64,000 bases of DNA from Candidatus Thorarchaeota archaeon (GCA_021498125.1 JAIZWL010000001.1:1023434-1087433), one strand, 5' to 3'; shown: positions 16,784 to 25,998, counted from the stretch's first letter. The notes: generated from the letters alone by a model not told the origin. Program-made: numbers and translations.

Positions 16784-17826
16784 CAATACATCTCCCTTGG
16801 TGATGCTCTGGCAAAGTTGACAAGTGTGATTATTGCAAAGATTAGAAATGCAAGCCAGACGACTAATGTGACGATGAGTAGATTGGTCTTGAAGAAGATC
16901 TCGACGAGCAGGAACAGCACGACTATTGTGAGGTTCGAGGCCCCGCCTAGGGTGCTGCTGTCCGCGACACCGAGAGCACGCTTGACGATTATCAGAATCA
17001 CGACGATTCCGAGGGATACCCAGTTGATGTAGGTTGTAAAGACCCATGACATATCAAGGAATGGCAACACACCAAATGGCGTAATGATTGGTGGTAGGTA
17101 GACTATGGTGAACACGATAAAGAGAAGTGCCTCCATCAGTCTGATACGCCCTGTTGGTGGTTCAGTGTAGATGGTGCCAAGGAGTCCCTTTTCATACTGC
17201 TGAGCCCCGAAATAGATGAAGTGGATGGGTGCTCCGATACTTAAGGCGTTGACGAGGCACTGTGCTATCCCGTATACGATTCCAAATCCTGATGTGCTCC
17301 ACGTCGTTAACATGAGATTCCAGATCTGGAGATACTGTGGGATGAACGCAAGCATGATGTACCCCGGGAGGATGCATAGTGCAATTGCGATGATTCCCGT
17401 GATGATGGCGGCGAACCTTCCAAGATTGAATTTTCCTACAGCGATCGCGTGTCCCATATTTCCTGCAAAGACCAACCCACCTATTACTGCAATCGGCGCA
17501 CTAATGATGGGCATTACAAAGAAGATCATCACAAAGGCCGCATTGAGTCCGTAAAACACCCTCCAGCGGAGAGGGACTGCTGTTGTGCTCTCTCTCAACA
17601 GATAGATCGTATTTGATATACGGTATCGATTGAAATAGAGAATTCCCACCCATGTCACCGAAAAGACTGTCGGGACGATAATATTGTTGAATAATATATT
17701 GAGCAGTGGCTCCCCAAATGGTGTGATCTGAAAGGGGAGTACAAACATGAGCAGGAAGAAATAGAACGGTGTGGCAATCCACAGTGCTACAACAATAACG
17801 CGAGTCATTAACCAGTCTGGGCTCAT
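16783..17826 (-). CDS. Polytopic membrane protein, function unknown
   Basis: A 347-residue membrane protein with about eight to nine hydrophobic helices and short polar loops. No transporter or enzyme signature is recognisable. A soluble-looking loop near residues 210-230 (QQYEKGLLGTIYTEPPTGRIRL) separates two membrane blocks. It overlaps the Nudix gene by one base and so probably shares its transcript, but the link between the two is unknown. It is divergent from pyrF, with 83 nt between starts. Confidence 0.65.
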   Translation of the reverse strand: MSPDWLMTRVIVVALWIATPFYFFLLMFVLPFQITPFGEPLLNILFNNIIVPTVFSVTWVGILYFNRYRISNTIYLLRESTTAVPLRWRVFYGLNAAFVMIFFVMPIISAPIAVIGGLVFAGNMGHAIAVGKFNLGRFAAIITGIIAIALCILPGYIMLAFIPQYLQIWNLMLTTWSTSGFGIVYGIAQCLVNALSIGAPIHFIYFGAQQYEKGLLGTIYTEPPTGRIRLMEALLFIVFTIVYLPPIITPFGVLPFLDMSWVFTTYINWVSLGIVVILIIVKRALGVADSSTLGGASNLTIVVLFLLVEIFFKTNLLIVTLVVWLAFLIFAIITLVNFARASPREMY

Positions 17827-17909
17827 CCGACCACCGTTCTAAAGGAGTCCTCCGCATCTCATATAAGTATGCTCGACATTGTATTAGATAGCATTACGGA
17901 GGGTTCTCA

Positions 17910-18701
17910 ATGCTAAAGAGGAAGCTCTCGGCCGCCGCATATGTTCGAAAGACACGGCTTATCGTGGGTCTTGACCTGACAGTCTCCTTTCCTGTTGGGG
18001 GCGGGCCAATCGTCGAGTCAGAGAAGCAGCGTATTGAAAAGGATGCACTGAAGATCATCTCGGAGACTGCGGAGTCTGTCGTGGCCTTCAAGATCAATCG
18101 TCATCTTCTTCTCCCCTTGGGGCTGTTTGATCGGATTCCACGAATACTTGATGCAATTCATGATCAGGGTCTTCCCGCAATCATGGACTGTAAGATCAAT
18201 GATATCGGGAACACGAACGAGGTCATCACTCGCTATTATCTTGATGCGGGTTTTGACGCAGTGATAGCGAACCCTTTTGTGGGTTGGGATGGGGGTCTCG
18301 CACCCGTGTTCAAGACCGCCCGTGATCGCAAGAAGGGTGTGATTCTCCTATGCTATATGTCGCATCCCGGTGCCAGTGAAGGATATGGACTCATGGTTGC
18401 CACTGATGAGAAGAAGAAAAAGCATGATGCTTTCTATAGGGTCTTTGCCAAGAATGCTCTACAATGGGAGGCTGATGGGGTCATCGTTGGTGCGACAGCG
18501 CCGGACAAGATACGTGAGGTACGACAGATTCTTGGTGATGAGGTTCCTATCATCAGTCCCGGTGTTGGGGCACAAGGTGGAAGCGCCGCCGATGCCATCA
18601 ATGCGGGGGCCAGTTACATCATTGTTGCACGTTCGATCATCAATGCCCCTGATCCACGGGCGAAGGCACAGGAGATCGCAGCTCAGACTTGGAGCCAGTA
18701 A
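17910..18701 (+). CDS. pyrF: Orotidine 5'-phosphate decarboxylase
   Basis: The enzyme converts OMP to UMP, the last step of pyrimidine synthesis. The 263-residue TIM barrel shows LIVGLDLT near the N-terminus (first Asp), the catalytic tetrad motif MDCKINDIGNT (D-x-K-x-x-D), GVIVGAT, and the phosphate-binding ISPGVGAQGG. It is longer than the compact archaeal enzyme (about 210-230) because of extra N-terminal residues and an insertion near EKKKKHDAFY, more like the longer (PyrF type 2) enzymes. The ATG follows a CGGAGGG ribosome site. Confidence 0.9.
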   Translation: MLKRKLSAAAYVRKTRLIVGLDLTVSFPVGGGPIVESEKQRIEKDALKIISETAESVVAFKINRHLLLPLGLFDRIPRILDAIHDQGLPAIMDCKINDIGNTNEVITRYYLDAGFDAVIANPFVGWDGGLAPVFKTARDRKKGVILLCYMSHPGASEGYGLMVATDEKKKKHDAFYRVFAKNALQWEADGVIVGATAPDKIREVRQILGDEVPIISPGVGAQGGSAADAINAGASYIIVARSIINAPDPRAKAQEIAAQTWSQ

Positions 18702-18888
18702 GATGTCTTTCATTTGTTGGTGTGCCTCTTTTCATATGTACACTCTTGTACAACGACGCTCGGATAGTAGCAGTCCATTGTCATCCCCATCAGAAACAGA
18801 TAAAGGACTCATACGTTCGCCACACCTGTACATGACTATGTATCCGTTTAGCGCAAGTGTTTTCTCACACTATGGAGCGGACAGATAA

Positions 18889-20160
18889 ATGAATGGTGAA
18901 AATAATTTTGCTCTGGCCACTTGGACCAGCTTTATTGCAGAATCACAGATTCGTGCTCTCTTAAAGTACAAAGTGAAATATTATTTTGCTGGTGGGAAGC
19001 CCGGTGTTATTCCCACTGATGCCTTTTCACAGATCCTGGCTGATCTCAGCGAGCTGTATAAAGAGAATCCCGCTCTTGCCATCGAGGACCTCAATTATGG
19101 GCCGACTGGTGGTCAACCGTGGTTTCTCAAGACTCTTGCAAAGCGTCTTCATGATGTACGTGGCATCCACATAGATCCCGAGACCGAATGGGATGCTGTG
19201 TCGATCACAAATGGGTCACAGCAGGCGCTCTATACCCTGTTGGACACGTTGATTGATCCCGGCGATGTCATCATCACTCCCTCTCCCTCATACCTTGGCT
19301 TTCTCGTTCCAGCAGTCAAACTTGGCGCGAGGTTAGTCACGGTGCCAACCGACCTTGATGGTATCATCCCCGAATTTGTTGAGAAGGCTATCCAACTATC
19401 AATGATCAAGTTCGGCAAGACTCCAGACATGCTCTATGTTGTCTCGGACTCTGATAACCCCAAGGGCACTACATTGCCTATGGACCGCCGACGGGCTCTC
19501 TTTGATATCTGTGAGAGTCATAACATACTTCTTGTTGAGGACTCTGCTTATGCGGAGATCCAGTTCAAGAAGACACCCCCTGCCATCAAGACCCTTGACA
19601 AGGAGAATTCTCGGGTGGCTTATCTGGGTACTACCAGCAAAGAGGCTGCGGTACTTCGGGTTGGCTATTCAGTGTTACCTCCAGCCATCAAAGAACAGGT
19701 CTTGAAAGACAAGGGCTATCTCGATCTATGTACATCCACTCTTGTCCAACGCATCTTGGATGAATACTACTCCAAGTATATCGACGAGGCCATGCGGAAA
19801 GGCGTTCCTGAATACGAGCGTCGGTACCGCGCTATGGCAAAGGCGATGGACGAATCGTTCCCTGCTGGTGATAGGACCGATCCCACTGGTGGCTTCTTTA
19901 TCTGGTGGGAGAGTGAAAAGAAGGACTTTGACAGCAAGAAGTTCATGATGGACGTTGCCATACCAAATGATGTCCTCTTCGTGCCAGGAGGTCCCTTCTA
20001 TCCGATTACAGGCTATAGCATAACCGAGGACGGTACCGATTTAGTTGAGAGCAAGGCCGAACCTAACACAATGCGTATTGGTTTCTCCTATGCGACAGAA
20101 GATATCATTGAGATGGGTATTCCCCGTCTTGGTAAACTCTTGACAAAGGAACTCGGATAG
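18889..20160 (+). CDS. PLP-dependent aminotransferase, class I/II
   Basis: A 423-residue fold-type I aminotransferase of the 2-aminoadipate/aromatic (LysN/ARO8-like) group. Visible features are a GGKPGVIPTDAF-like start, YGPTGG (substrate region), SDNPKGTTLP in place of the usual NPTG, VEDSAYAEI with the PLP-binding Asp and Tyr, and the Schiff-base lysine in LGTTSKEAAVLRVGY, with the phosphate-binding Arg just after it. The C-terminal RIGFSYA holds the carboxylate-binding Arg. Substrate is uncertain: 2-aminoadipate, aromatic or branched-chain acids are possible. GGAGCGGAC lies about 6-14 nt before the ATG. Confidence 0.88.
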   Translation: MNGENNFALATWTSFIAESQIRALLKYKVKYYFAGGKPGVIPTDAFSQILADLSELYKENPALAIEDLNYGPTGGQPWFLKTLAKRLHDVRGIHIDPETEWDAVSITNGSQQALYTLLDTLIDPGDVIITPSPSYLGFLVPAVKLGARLVTVPTDLDGIIPEFVEKAIQLSMIKFGKTPDMLYVVSDSDNPKGTTLPMDRRRALFDICESHNILLVEDSAYAEIQFKKTPPAIKTLDKENSRVAYLGTTSKEAAVLRVGYSVLPPAIKEQVLKDKGYLDLCTSTLVQRILDEYYSKYIDEAMRKGVPEYERRYRAMAKAMDESFPAGDRTDPTGGFFIWWESEKKDFDSKKFMMDVAIPNDVLFVPGGPFYPITGYSITEDGTDLVESKAEPNTMRIGFSYATEDIIEMGIPRLGKLLTKELG

Positions 20161-20194
20161 AGATCATCTCTCTGTCCGTTTCTTCTTTCTTTTA

Positions 20195-21910
20195 TTATAT
20201 CGAGAAATTGATGAATTGGGTTCCACCATTTTTCAGTTCACTAATGTATGCTCTCTCATACGGCCCAAAGAGATCCGGGAACCCCGAATTGATCGCCCAC
20301 TCTATCCATGACCATGACGACTCCTGTGACATCTTCCCTGTTGCCCATCGTCCAAAGGCCCAGCTGAGGTATCGCTGAACGTCCCTTCGGTCTTTGAGTA
20401 GAGTTTCTTGTTCCTCTCCATTCATCTCAGCAAGCCTCTCTCTCAGTGAGTTCTCAAAATCATTTATCTCTGCATACCGCGTATAGATGAATGAATGGAG
20501 TGCGAGGGCTGCCTCGTTCATCTCATCGAATCGTTTCTTTCTTCTGAATTTACTGATCTTCCCGACAAGTTTGAACAGGCCCCCTTCATGTAAGGTGGGA
20601 ATCCCCCTCTCTAAGAGGCTCTTTCCCAACCGCTCGCCCCATGGAGTATTGAAGAATAGGCGTGTGTATTTTACAAAGGCCGGATACGGTACACCAATAT
20701 CTCTTGCAGTAGGAATCACTTGGCCATAGTATGCGGTCTCACCGGGTCCCCCCACATGGACCGCCACAGGAATGATCGTGTCAATGACAAATTGCCTTGA
20801 ATCAACTCGTAGTGAGAGATCCTGTGCGTATTCGCTCAGATCCGGATCGTTCTTTGAGACCTCAATCTCGATGGTAGAGTCGCAGACGGGGCATTTTCCG
20901 TACAGTACTGCGCGGTCCCCCTCTGTTCTGTAATGTAACCGGGCTCTTGCACGATTGCACTCTTTTTCAGGGCACTCGTAAAAGAAGGGGACATAATCCT
21001 TCTCTCTCCGCCCCAGCCCCGTCTTGAAACCATTCTCGAGAATTAGATCTGTGGCCCTCTGTTGCGAACGAAGGAATTTTTCTCTCACATCTGCTCGTAG
21101 CATGAATTCTAGGCCCTTGACCAATAGCGGTCGAATCTTCGGATTGGCCGCAGGAAAGAGCGGCATTCCAAGATCTCCATTTATGTTGAGGAGATGCCCA
21201 ATTATTCTTGCACCCCACTCACCAAGGCTCTGTGAATTGACAAAGGCCCATCTACACACGGAGAGTGCCTGTTCAAGTCGTTCTTCAAATAGGTCTCGCA
21301 CATGACCATCCAAGAGCTTGAAGAGTGGTCTATATCCCTCACGAATGTTGTCCTCTACAGTCCGGTACCATTCTATATCTGGCAATGGCAATGCATAGAC
21401 TGGTGAGTTCTCATACCCTTCTGGCACGGGAATGCGGGCAAGAGTCCCCTCATGTCCATATAGCGGGGTCCTCATGTGTGTCAGTTCTGGTTGCACTTCA
21501 TCATAATCTGCTACACAAAAGTATGCGCCTGCTGAGATCCCCTGCTTGTTGGCAAGGGATGCGATTTTGAATGCGGTTGCAGCCTTATTGAGAATAAATG
21601 CGGGGCCTCCAAGAGTCACACTCTGATGTGCTGCCTCTATCCCTCCATTTGTCAATTGTACTATGGTCTTCTCGACCTTGGGAGTCAAGACACCCAATCT
21701 CTTGTTGGCCGCTCGGATCCCTCTCTGAATCTGCCGAGTTCTCTCTTCAGAGAACCAGTCCATTTGTCTATATCGCTCAATAATTGGTGGAATTCGTTCA
21801 ACGGTTTCCTGCATCGTCTTGGGAGGCAAGTCATAGATCTCTCTTGCTAGTTGCTCGTGTTCCCCCTTCCAGATGAATGCATCATAGACTGAAACAATGC
21901 TGGGTTGCAT
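20195..21910 (-). CDS. bshC: BshC-like cysteine ligase (bacillithiol synthesis), with zinc-ribbon insert
   Basis: BshC joins cysteine to glucosaminyl-malate, the last step of bacillithiol synthesis. The 571-residue protein has the family hallmarks: HQSVTLGGPAFILNKAATAF (about 95-114, matching the G-Q-Q-x-G-x-x-x-GP...KxxxA block), FCVADYDEVQ (matching the WVAGEDHD region), GGPGETAYYGQV (387-398, matching AGPGEINYWGEL) and a coiled-coil C-terminal part. Unlike bacterial enzymes that I recall, it carries four cysteines (313, 318, 340, 343; C-x4-C...C-x2-C) that look like a zinc ribbon. The ATG at 21910 is preferred because AGAGGAG lies 8 nt upstream. It sits 15 nt after bshA. Family assignment is fairly secure, the exact reaction less so. 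Confidence 0.8.
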   Translation of the reverse strand: MQPSIVSVYDAFIWKGEHEQLAREIYDLPPKTMQETVERIPPIIERYRQMDWFSEERTRQIQRGIRAANKRLGVLTPKVEKTIVQLTNGGIEAAHQSVTLGGPAFILNKAATAFKIASLANKQGISAGAYFCVADYDEVQPELTHMRTPLYGHEGTLARIPVPEGYENSPVYALPLPDIEWYRTVEDNIREGYRPLFKLLDGHVRDLFEERLEQALSVCRWAFVNSQSLGEWGARIIGHLLNINGDLGMPLFPAANPKIRPLLVKGLEFMLRADVREKFLRSQQRATDLILENGFKTGLGRREKDYVPFFYECPEKECNRARARLHYRTEGDRAVLYGKCPVCDSTIEIEVSKNDPDLSEYAQDLSLRVDSRQFVIDTIIPVAVHVGGPGETAYYGQVIPTARDIGVPYPAFVKYTRLFFNTPWGERLGKSLLERGIPTLHEGGLFKLVGKISKFRRKKRFDEMNEAALALHSFIYTRYAEINDFENSLRERLAEMNGEEQETLLKDRRDVQRYLSWAFGRWATGKMSQESSWSWIEWAINSGFPDLFGPYERAYISELKNGGTQFINFSI

Positions 21911-21925
21911 CTGCATCTCTCCTCT

Positions 21926-23089
21926 TCATTGCAGGACTGATTGAAAGACCTGTTCATACATCGGGACGATCTTGGAGGCTGCAAACGACTCTTCGACACG
22001 TCTCCTTCCGGCCTTGCCCAATGCCTCTCGTTTGGAATCGTTCTCGAGTAATTCAATGATTGCTCCTGCAAGCTCTTCTGGTTCGAAGGTCTTTGTGACT
22101 ATTCCATCAATTCCCGGGCGGACCAGCTCAGGGATCCCTCCTGCTGGCGTGGTGATCACCGGCAGACGGCAGCTCATTGCTTCAAGGAGGACAAGTGGCA
22201 TGCCTTCCAGGGTTGAGTTGAGAACGAACAGATCAGCCGAACACATGATCTCTCGCATATTGCTCTTGATGCCAAGCAAGTGGACATTATCACAGAGGCT
22301 GAGTTTCTCAATCCTCCTCTCGACATCGATACGTGTTGGGCCATCACCTGCGATTATTAGTCTGGTTCGAGGATGATGATCGACCACGATTCTCATCACA
22401 TCGATCAGGTCCACTACACGTTTGACAGGTCTAAAGTTAGAGGCATGAAGGATGACCTTTTCTTTCGGGTCGATATTCTGTGTGTCATCTCTTAGCGAGA
22501 CGCAGCCGCTCTCTACAGTCAGTCGTATTCCCTCAAGATGTGTGAACTTTGAGACATCAATGAAGTTCGGAATGACATGTATCTCTCGTTCGATTCCCAG
22601 CTCGTCGTATGCTTTTTCTCTGAGAAACTCCGAGACCGCAGTAACTGCATTAGCCTGCTCAATCACGTATTTGACAACTGGTCTATATGCCGGATCCACT
22701 CCAAGTGTGTGAACATCCGACCCATGAAGCGTGACCACATAGGGAATGCCCGTTATCTCACGAGTCATGAATGCAGACATAGCATGTGGAATTGCGTAGT
22801 GGGAGTGGATGAGGTCCAGATTGGCGCTCCGTACGATCTTGATTATCTTAGAGGCAAGTGCCATAGAATACGGCGATCCCACATCCTTGAACAGTGGATA
22901 GTCGAAATTGTCCACAAGATCAACATAGACTCGTGGGGTCTGCTCCCACATGAGAGAGAATGGTCGTTGGTACGAGATGAAATGAATCGTATACCCTATC
23001 TCAGCAAGGTGTTGTCCAAGTCGTGTGGCCACATAGCCCGAGCCACCTACAGATGGATATAGATTCACTCCTATTCTCACATAGTTCAC
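21926..23089 (-). CDS. bshA: BshA-like glycosyltransferase (GlcNAc-malate synthase)
   Basis: BshA transfers GlcNAc from UDP-GlcNAc to L-malate, the first step of bacillithiol synthesis. The 387-residue GT4 enzyme closely follows the BshA pattern: IGVNLYPSVGGSGYVATRLG at the N-terminus (the bacterial enzyme has CYPSVGGSG), HSHYAIPHAMSAF, VTLHGSDVHTLG (bacterial HGTDITVLG), ALTAVS-type VTAVS, VIPNFIDVSKF and the donor-site E-x7-E region LEGMPLVLLEAMSC. The start codon is GTG. A generic GT4 enzyme with another acceptor is the alternative, but the YPSVGGSG and HGSD signatures and the neighbours bshC and bshB argue against it. Confidence 0.85.
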   Translation of the reverse strand: MNYVRIGVNLYPSVGGSGYVATRLGQHLAEIGYTIHFISYQRPFSLMWEQTPRVYVDLVDNFDYPLFKDVGSPYSMALASKIIKIVRSANLDLIHSHYAIPHAMSAFMTREITGIPYVVTLHGSDVHTLGVDPAYRPVVKYVIEQANAVTAVSEFLREKAYDELGIEREIHVIPNFIDVSKFTHLEGIRLTVESGCVSLRDDTQNIDPKEKVILHASNFRPVKRVVDLIDVMRIVVDHHPRTRLIIAGDGPTRIDVERRIEKLSLCDNVHLLGIKSNMREIMCSADLFVLNSTLEGMPLVLLEAMSCRLPVITTPAGGIPELVRPGIDGIVTKTFEPEELAGAIIELLENDSKREALGKAGRRRVEESFAASKIVPMYEQVFQSVLQ

Positions 23090-23178
23090 CTACTGAAGTC
23101 TACTCCCTCTACTCCCTCCCGATAATAAGCACAATGATATGGTCAACATTGATTAAGCGCGACCGCTACCTTCTTCTC
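23090..23178. promoter_or_regulatory. Divergent promoter between bshA and bshB
   Basis: The 89-nt space separates bshA (minus) from bshB (plus). A TATA-like GCTTATTATC on the minus strand (23123-23132) would start bshA transcription about 10 nt before its GTG. TTGATTAAG on the plus strand (about 23147-23155) could serve bshB, giving a nearly leaderless message. Shared control of the three bsh genes is implied but not shown. Confidence 0.4.
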
Positions 23179-23844
23179 ATGCCAGCCTCTGATGACTCGA
23201 TCCTTGTTGTCTGCGCACATCCCGACGACGAATCTATAGGGGGCGGAGGCACTATCGCCGCACATGCCGCACAGGGTCATTCTGTAGATGTCCTCTGTCT
23301 GACCGGGACCGAGGTGAGAAACAGGGAGCTACGAGAGGCTTGCCGTGTTCTTGGAGTGCGCGACCTGTACGCGTGTCTTCGTGCCGATTTTGAGATCGAT
23401 CTGTCACTGGTTGATGACGTGGCTCAGACAATTCTCAAATCCCGCCCTCGGATCATACTCACGCATTCTCCCTCTGACTACAATCGTGGGCATGTGATGT
23501 GTTCGCAGATCGTGAACGAGGCAGTGGAATGGGCCTCACATACCACAATGTTCGAGAACGCTCATCGAGTTGAGCAGGTCTATCATATGGAGATCAACTC
23601 GTTGCTCAATCGTCCTACGGTCATGGTTGACATCACGCTCCATTATGAGACCGCATTACAGGCATTGCAATGTTATTCCTCACAGATACAGAAGGCCGAT
23701 GGGTTCTATCCGCGACTCTACGATTCCCGAACTAGACTTCGTGGAGTTCAAGCAGGATGTCAACGGGCCGAGGCCTTTTCATTACACGTACCAATTCATG
23801 CAGGGCCGTTCTATCCATCAAATAATGTGCGTTCTCTGTTCTGA
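23179..23844 (+). CDS. bshB: BshB-like GlcNAc-malate deacetylase (LmbE/PIG-L family)
   Basis: A zinc-dependent N-deacetylase that would free the amine of GlcNAc-malate for cysteine addition. The 221-residue protein has the LmbE motif AHPDDES (His14, Asp16, Asp17), a glycine-rich GGGGTIAAHAAQGH following it, a second metal-ligand region at YNRGHVMCSQIV, and the ELREACRVLGV segment typical of BshB/MshB-type deacetylases. I use the ATG at 23179; another ATG at 23134 would add 15 residues. Many LmbE proteins act on other sugars, so the specific role rests on the divergent bshA-bshC pair 90 nt away. Confidence 0.8.
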   Translation: MPASDDSILVVCAHPDDESIGGGGTIAAHAAQGHSVDVLCLTGTEVRNRELREACRVLGVRDLYACLRADFEIDLSLVDDVAQTILKSRPRIILTHSPSDYNRGHVMCSQIVNEAVEWASHTTMFENAHRVEQVYHMEINSLLNRPTVMVDITLHYETALQALQCYSSQIQKADGFYPRLYDSRTRLRGVQAGCQRAEAFSLHVPIHAGPFYPSNNVRSLF

Positions 23845-23859
23845 GAACTGTTCGGCACT

Positions 23860-24258
23860 CTATTCTTCTGTTGCCTTCTGTCTTCTGGCAGCCAATAGCA
23901 TCTTTAATTCGCCCATCATTGTCGTGGGTCCGCTTGGTGCCTTTGGCGGAGGTGGTTTGGGTGTAGCAGCAGCGGCAACTGGTGCGGCAGCCCCTGCACT
24001 GGGTGTTGAACCACCACTGGCAGCAGTAGCAGGTGCGGTCCTGAGATTTGCGATCTTGTTCTGTAAGGTATCAATTCGAGAATCGAGGGTCTGCATTTGT
24101 TTCTGGACCTCGTATACCTGAACCTGAAGTTCGCTAATTGCCTCTACTAGTTTCTTTGTAATTGTACTGACGACCTCTCCAAGACTACGAAGTTTCTCTT
24201 CGGTCGGATCTTGCAAGGCCCATTCAAATTCTTCTTTAATGAAGTCGTCGTCACCCAT
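23860..24258 (-). CDS. Coiled-coil protein with polyproline linker and short C-terminal helix
   Basis: A 132-residue protein with an acidic helical start (FIKEEFEWAL), a clear coiled coil (about residues 35-75), an Ala/Pro/Gly-rich linker containing TPKPPPPKAP, and a C-terminal amphipathic helix (MMGELKMLLAARRQK). The layout (coiled coil, polyproline, short basic helix) resembles eukaryotic actin-assembly adaptors such as WASH-complex subunit CCDC53 or WH2-type tails. That is an architectural likeness only; I cannot show homology. Asgard genomes encode profilin and actin, which polyproline segments could serve. It converges with bshB, 15 nt away. Confidence 0.65.
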   Translation of the reverse strand: MGDDDFIKEEFEWALQDPTEEKLRSLGEVVSTITKKLVEAISELQVQVYEVQKQMQTLDSRIDTLQNKIANLRTAPATAASGGSTPSAGAAAPVAAAATPKPPPPKAPSGPTTMMGELKMLLAARRQKATEE

Positions 24259-24511
24259 TTTGCAGACCGTCCATATGCAGTGTTCAGCCTTGGACACGAG
24301 ACCCCGATGCGCCCAAGAACAGTGTTAGATCTTGGCAGGAACGGTCGTGTTCATTTTCGTTCGACCTCTGCAATGTATCTCCCACCGGAGTATCTGAGCA
24401 TCCGCTGTCCTTCTGTCCAAGTATGTTCACGTGTGTTGCTATTTGCAACCTATTATCAAATTGAATCTTCCCGTTCTTGCTATAAACATTGTTGGGAGGG
24501 CTATGCTCTTT

Positions 24512-25882
24512 TCACGATACGGCCTCTTCGACGACTCTTTTTGCGCGATCTAGAATGTCATCGACTATCTCTGCTCGTGGCCCCTCGCAGGTGATACGGA
24601 TCACTGGTTCTGTGCCTGAGGGTCTCACAAGCACCCATCCCTCTTTCAGAGTCATTCCCAGCCCGTCAACTGTCAAGAGATCAACAAGGTCGGGCATCTG
24701 TTGAGGGAATAGTTCTGCCAACTGTCTCATGACCTCGCTCTTGCGCTCATTCGGGCACGGGATCTTTGTCTTTTTCAATGGGTAGACCGGTATCTCTGAG
24801 ATGAGGTCTCCAAAAGAGCGTCCAGTTAGCGCCATCAGTTCAAGGATCTTACAGGCCGCGAGGAACGGTTCTGGAGCCATATGCAACTCTGGAAAGATGA
24901 ACACTCCACAGGCCTCGCCTCCAAAGATGGCGTTGGTCTCCTCCATCTTGATCGCCACTTGGATATCACCGACTGGAGTGCGAATGATCTTGCCACCCGC
25001 TTCTGTCACGGTCTCATCAAGGGCCAGTGAACTGTCTACGGTTGTCACAATGGTCTTGTTCTTGGACTCCTTGAGCATGGTCTTTGCCAAGAGCGCTATT
25101 GTCCTGTCGCTCCGGATCACCTCTCCCTCTTCGGTCACAAAGACAACACGATCCGCGTCCCCATCGTGGGCAATTCCCAAGTCGGCACCTGCTGTCTTGA
25201 CAAGGTTGGCAAGGTCGCCCAATGATGACTCATCGGGTTCGGACTTGCGACCGGGAAAATGGCCATCCGGTTGACTGTTGATACTGATGACCTTGCATCC
25301 GAGTCGCTGGATCAAATAGGGGGTCAGAACGCAGGACGCACCATTTCCCGGGTCTACTACGACCTTGAATTGTCTCTGTGCAATTGCCTCACTATCACAG
25401 TGACCGAGCAACTGCTCGATATGTTCGTCTACAGCGGTCTCTATTATGCCCCTTCGCCCAAGGCTGTTCCACTCGGCGACCTGAAACTGTCTGCTGGTGT
25501 AGATCTCTTCAAGTCTTCGTTCTTCTTCTGGTGCATATCCTCTGCTATCTCCTCTCCAGAACTTGATCCCGGTATATTCAGGAGGATTGTGAGATGCTGT
25601 GATCATCACACCTGTATCAAACTCGTGGAGTCTGGTGGCGAAGGCAAGCGTGGGCGTCGGTAGAAGCCCTGCATACTCAACATTCACTCCGGTGGACATG
25701 ATTCCCGCAGCCATTGCATCCGCGATCATCTTCCCCGTCATGCGTGCATCATGTGCCAAGAGCACGGTTCCATCTTTCAAGTATGTGCCAAGAGCCTTCC
25801 CGAGATCAAGAGCCATCTCGATATCAAACTCTTTTCCATAGATCTTTCTGATACCTGTGGTGCCAAATAGCTTCCCGGTCAT
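24512..25882 (-). CDS. glmM: Phosphohexomutase, GlmM/ManB-like
   Basis: An alpha-D-phosphohexomutase that moves phosphate between C6 and C1 of a hexose or hexosamine. The 456-residue protein has all four signature sites: the phosphoserine loop TASHNPPEYTGIKF, the magnesium loop DGDADRV, the sugar-specificity loop GGEACGVFIFPE and the phosphate-binding RPSGTEPVIRI. The start MTGKLFGTTGIR is standard. The G-E-x-x-G form fits archaeal phosphoglucosamine mutases, but phosphomannomutase activity cannot be excluded. As GlmM it would supply GlcN-1-P for UDP-GlcNAc, the donor used by BshA 1.4 kb away. Confidence 0.85.
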   Translation of the reverse strand: MTGKLFGTTGIRKIYGKEFDIEMALDLGKALGTYLKDGTVLLAHDARMTGKMIADAMAAGIMSTGVNVEYAGLLPTPTLAFATRLHEFDTGVMITASHNPPEYTGIKFWRGDSRGYAPEEERRLEEIYTSRQFQVAEWNSLGRRGIIETAVDEHIEQLLGHCDSEAIAQRQFKVVVDPGNGASCVLTPYLIQRLGCKVISINSQPDGHFPGRKSEPDESSLGDLANLVKTAGADLGIAHDGDADRVVFVTEEGEVIRSDRTIALLAKTMLKESKNKTIVTTVDSSLALDETVTEAGGKIIRTPVGDIQVAIKMEETNAIFGGEACGVFIFPELHMAPEPFLAACKILELMALTGRSFGDLISEIPVYPLKKTKIPCPNERKSEVMRQLAELFPQQMPDLVDLLTVDGLGMTLKEGWVLVRPSGTEPVIRITCEGPRAEIVDDILDRAKRVVEEAVS

Positions 25883-25998
25883 GGTCGCTCGTAATATGCA
25901 CTGTTGCCCCTGGTCAAAAAGATAACTCAAGGGACTTTTCATAATATCCCGAATACATCTATATTCAGACCAAAATGTCTCTCACTCAGTGATCTTCT

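Noticed and set aside
16784-17047. N-terminal extension of the Nudix gene
   Set aside because: It is out-of-frame reading of the upstream membrane-protein gene; the Nudix fold starts at the ATG at 16783.
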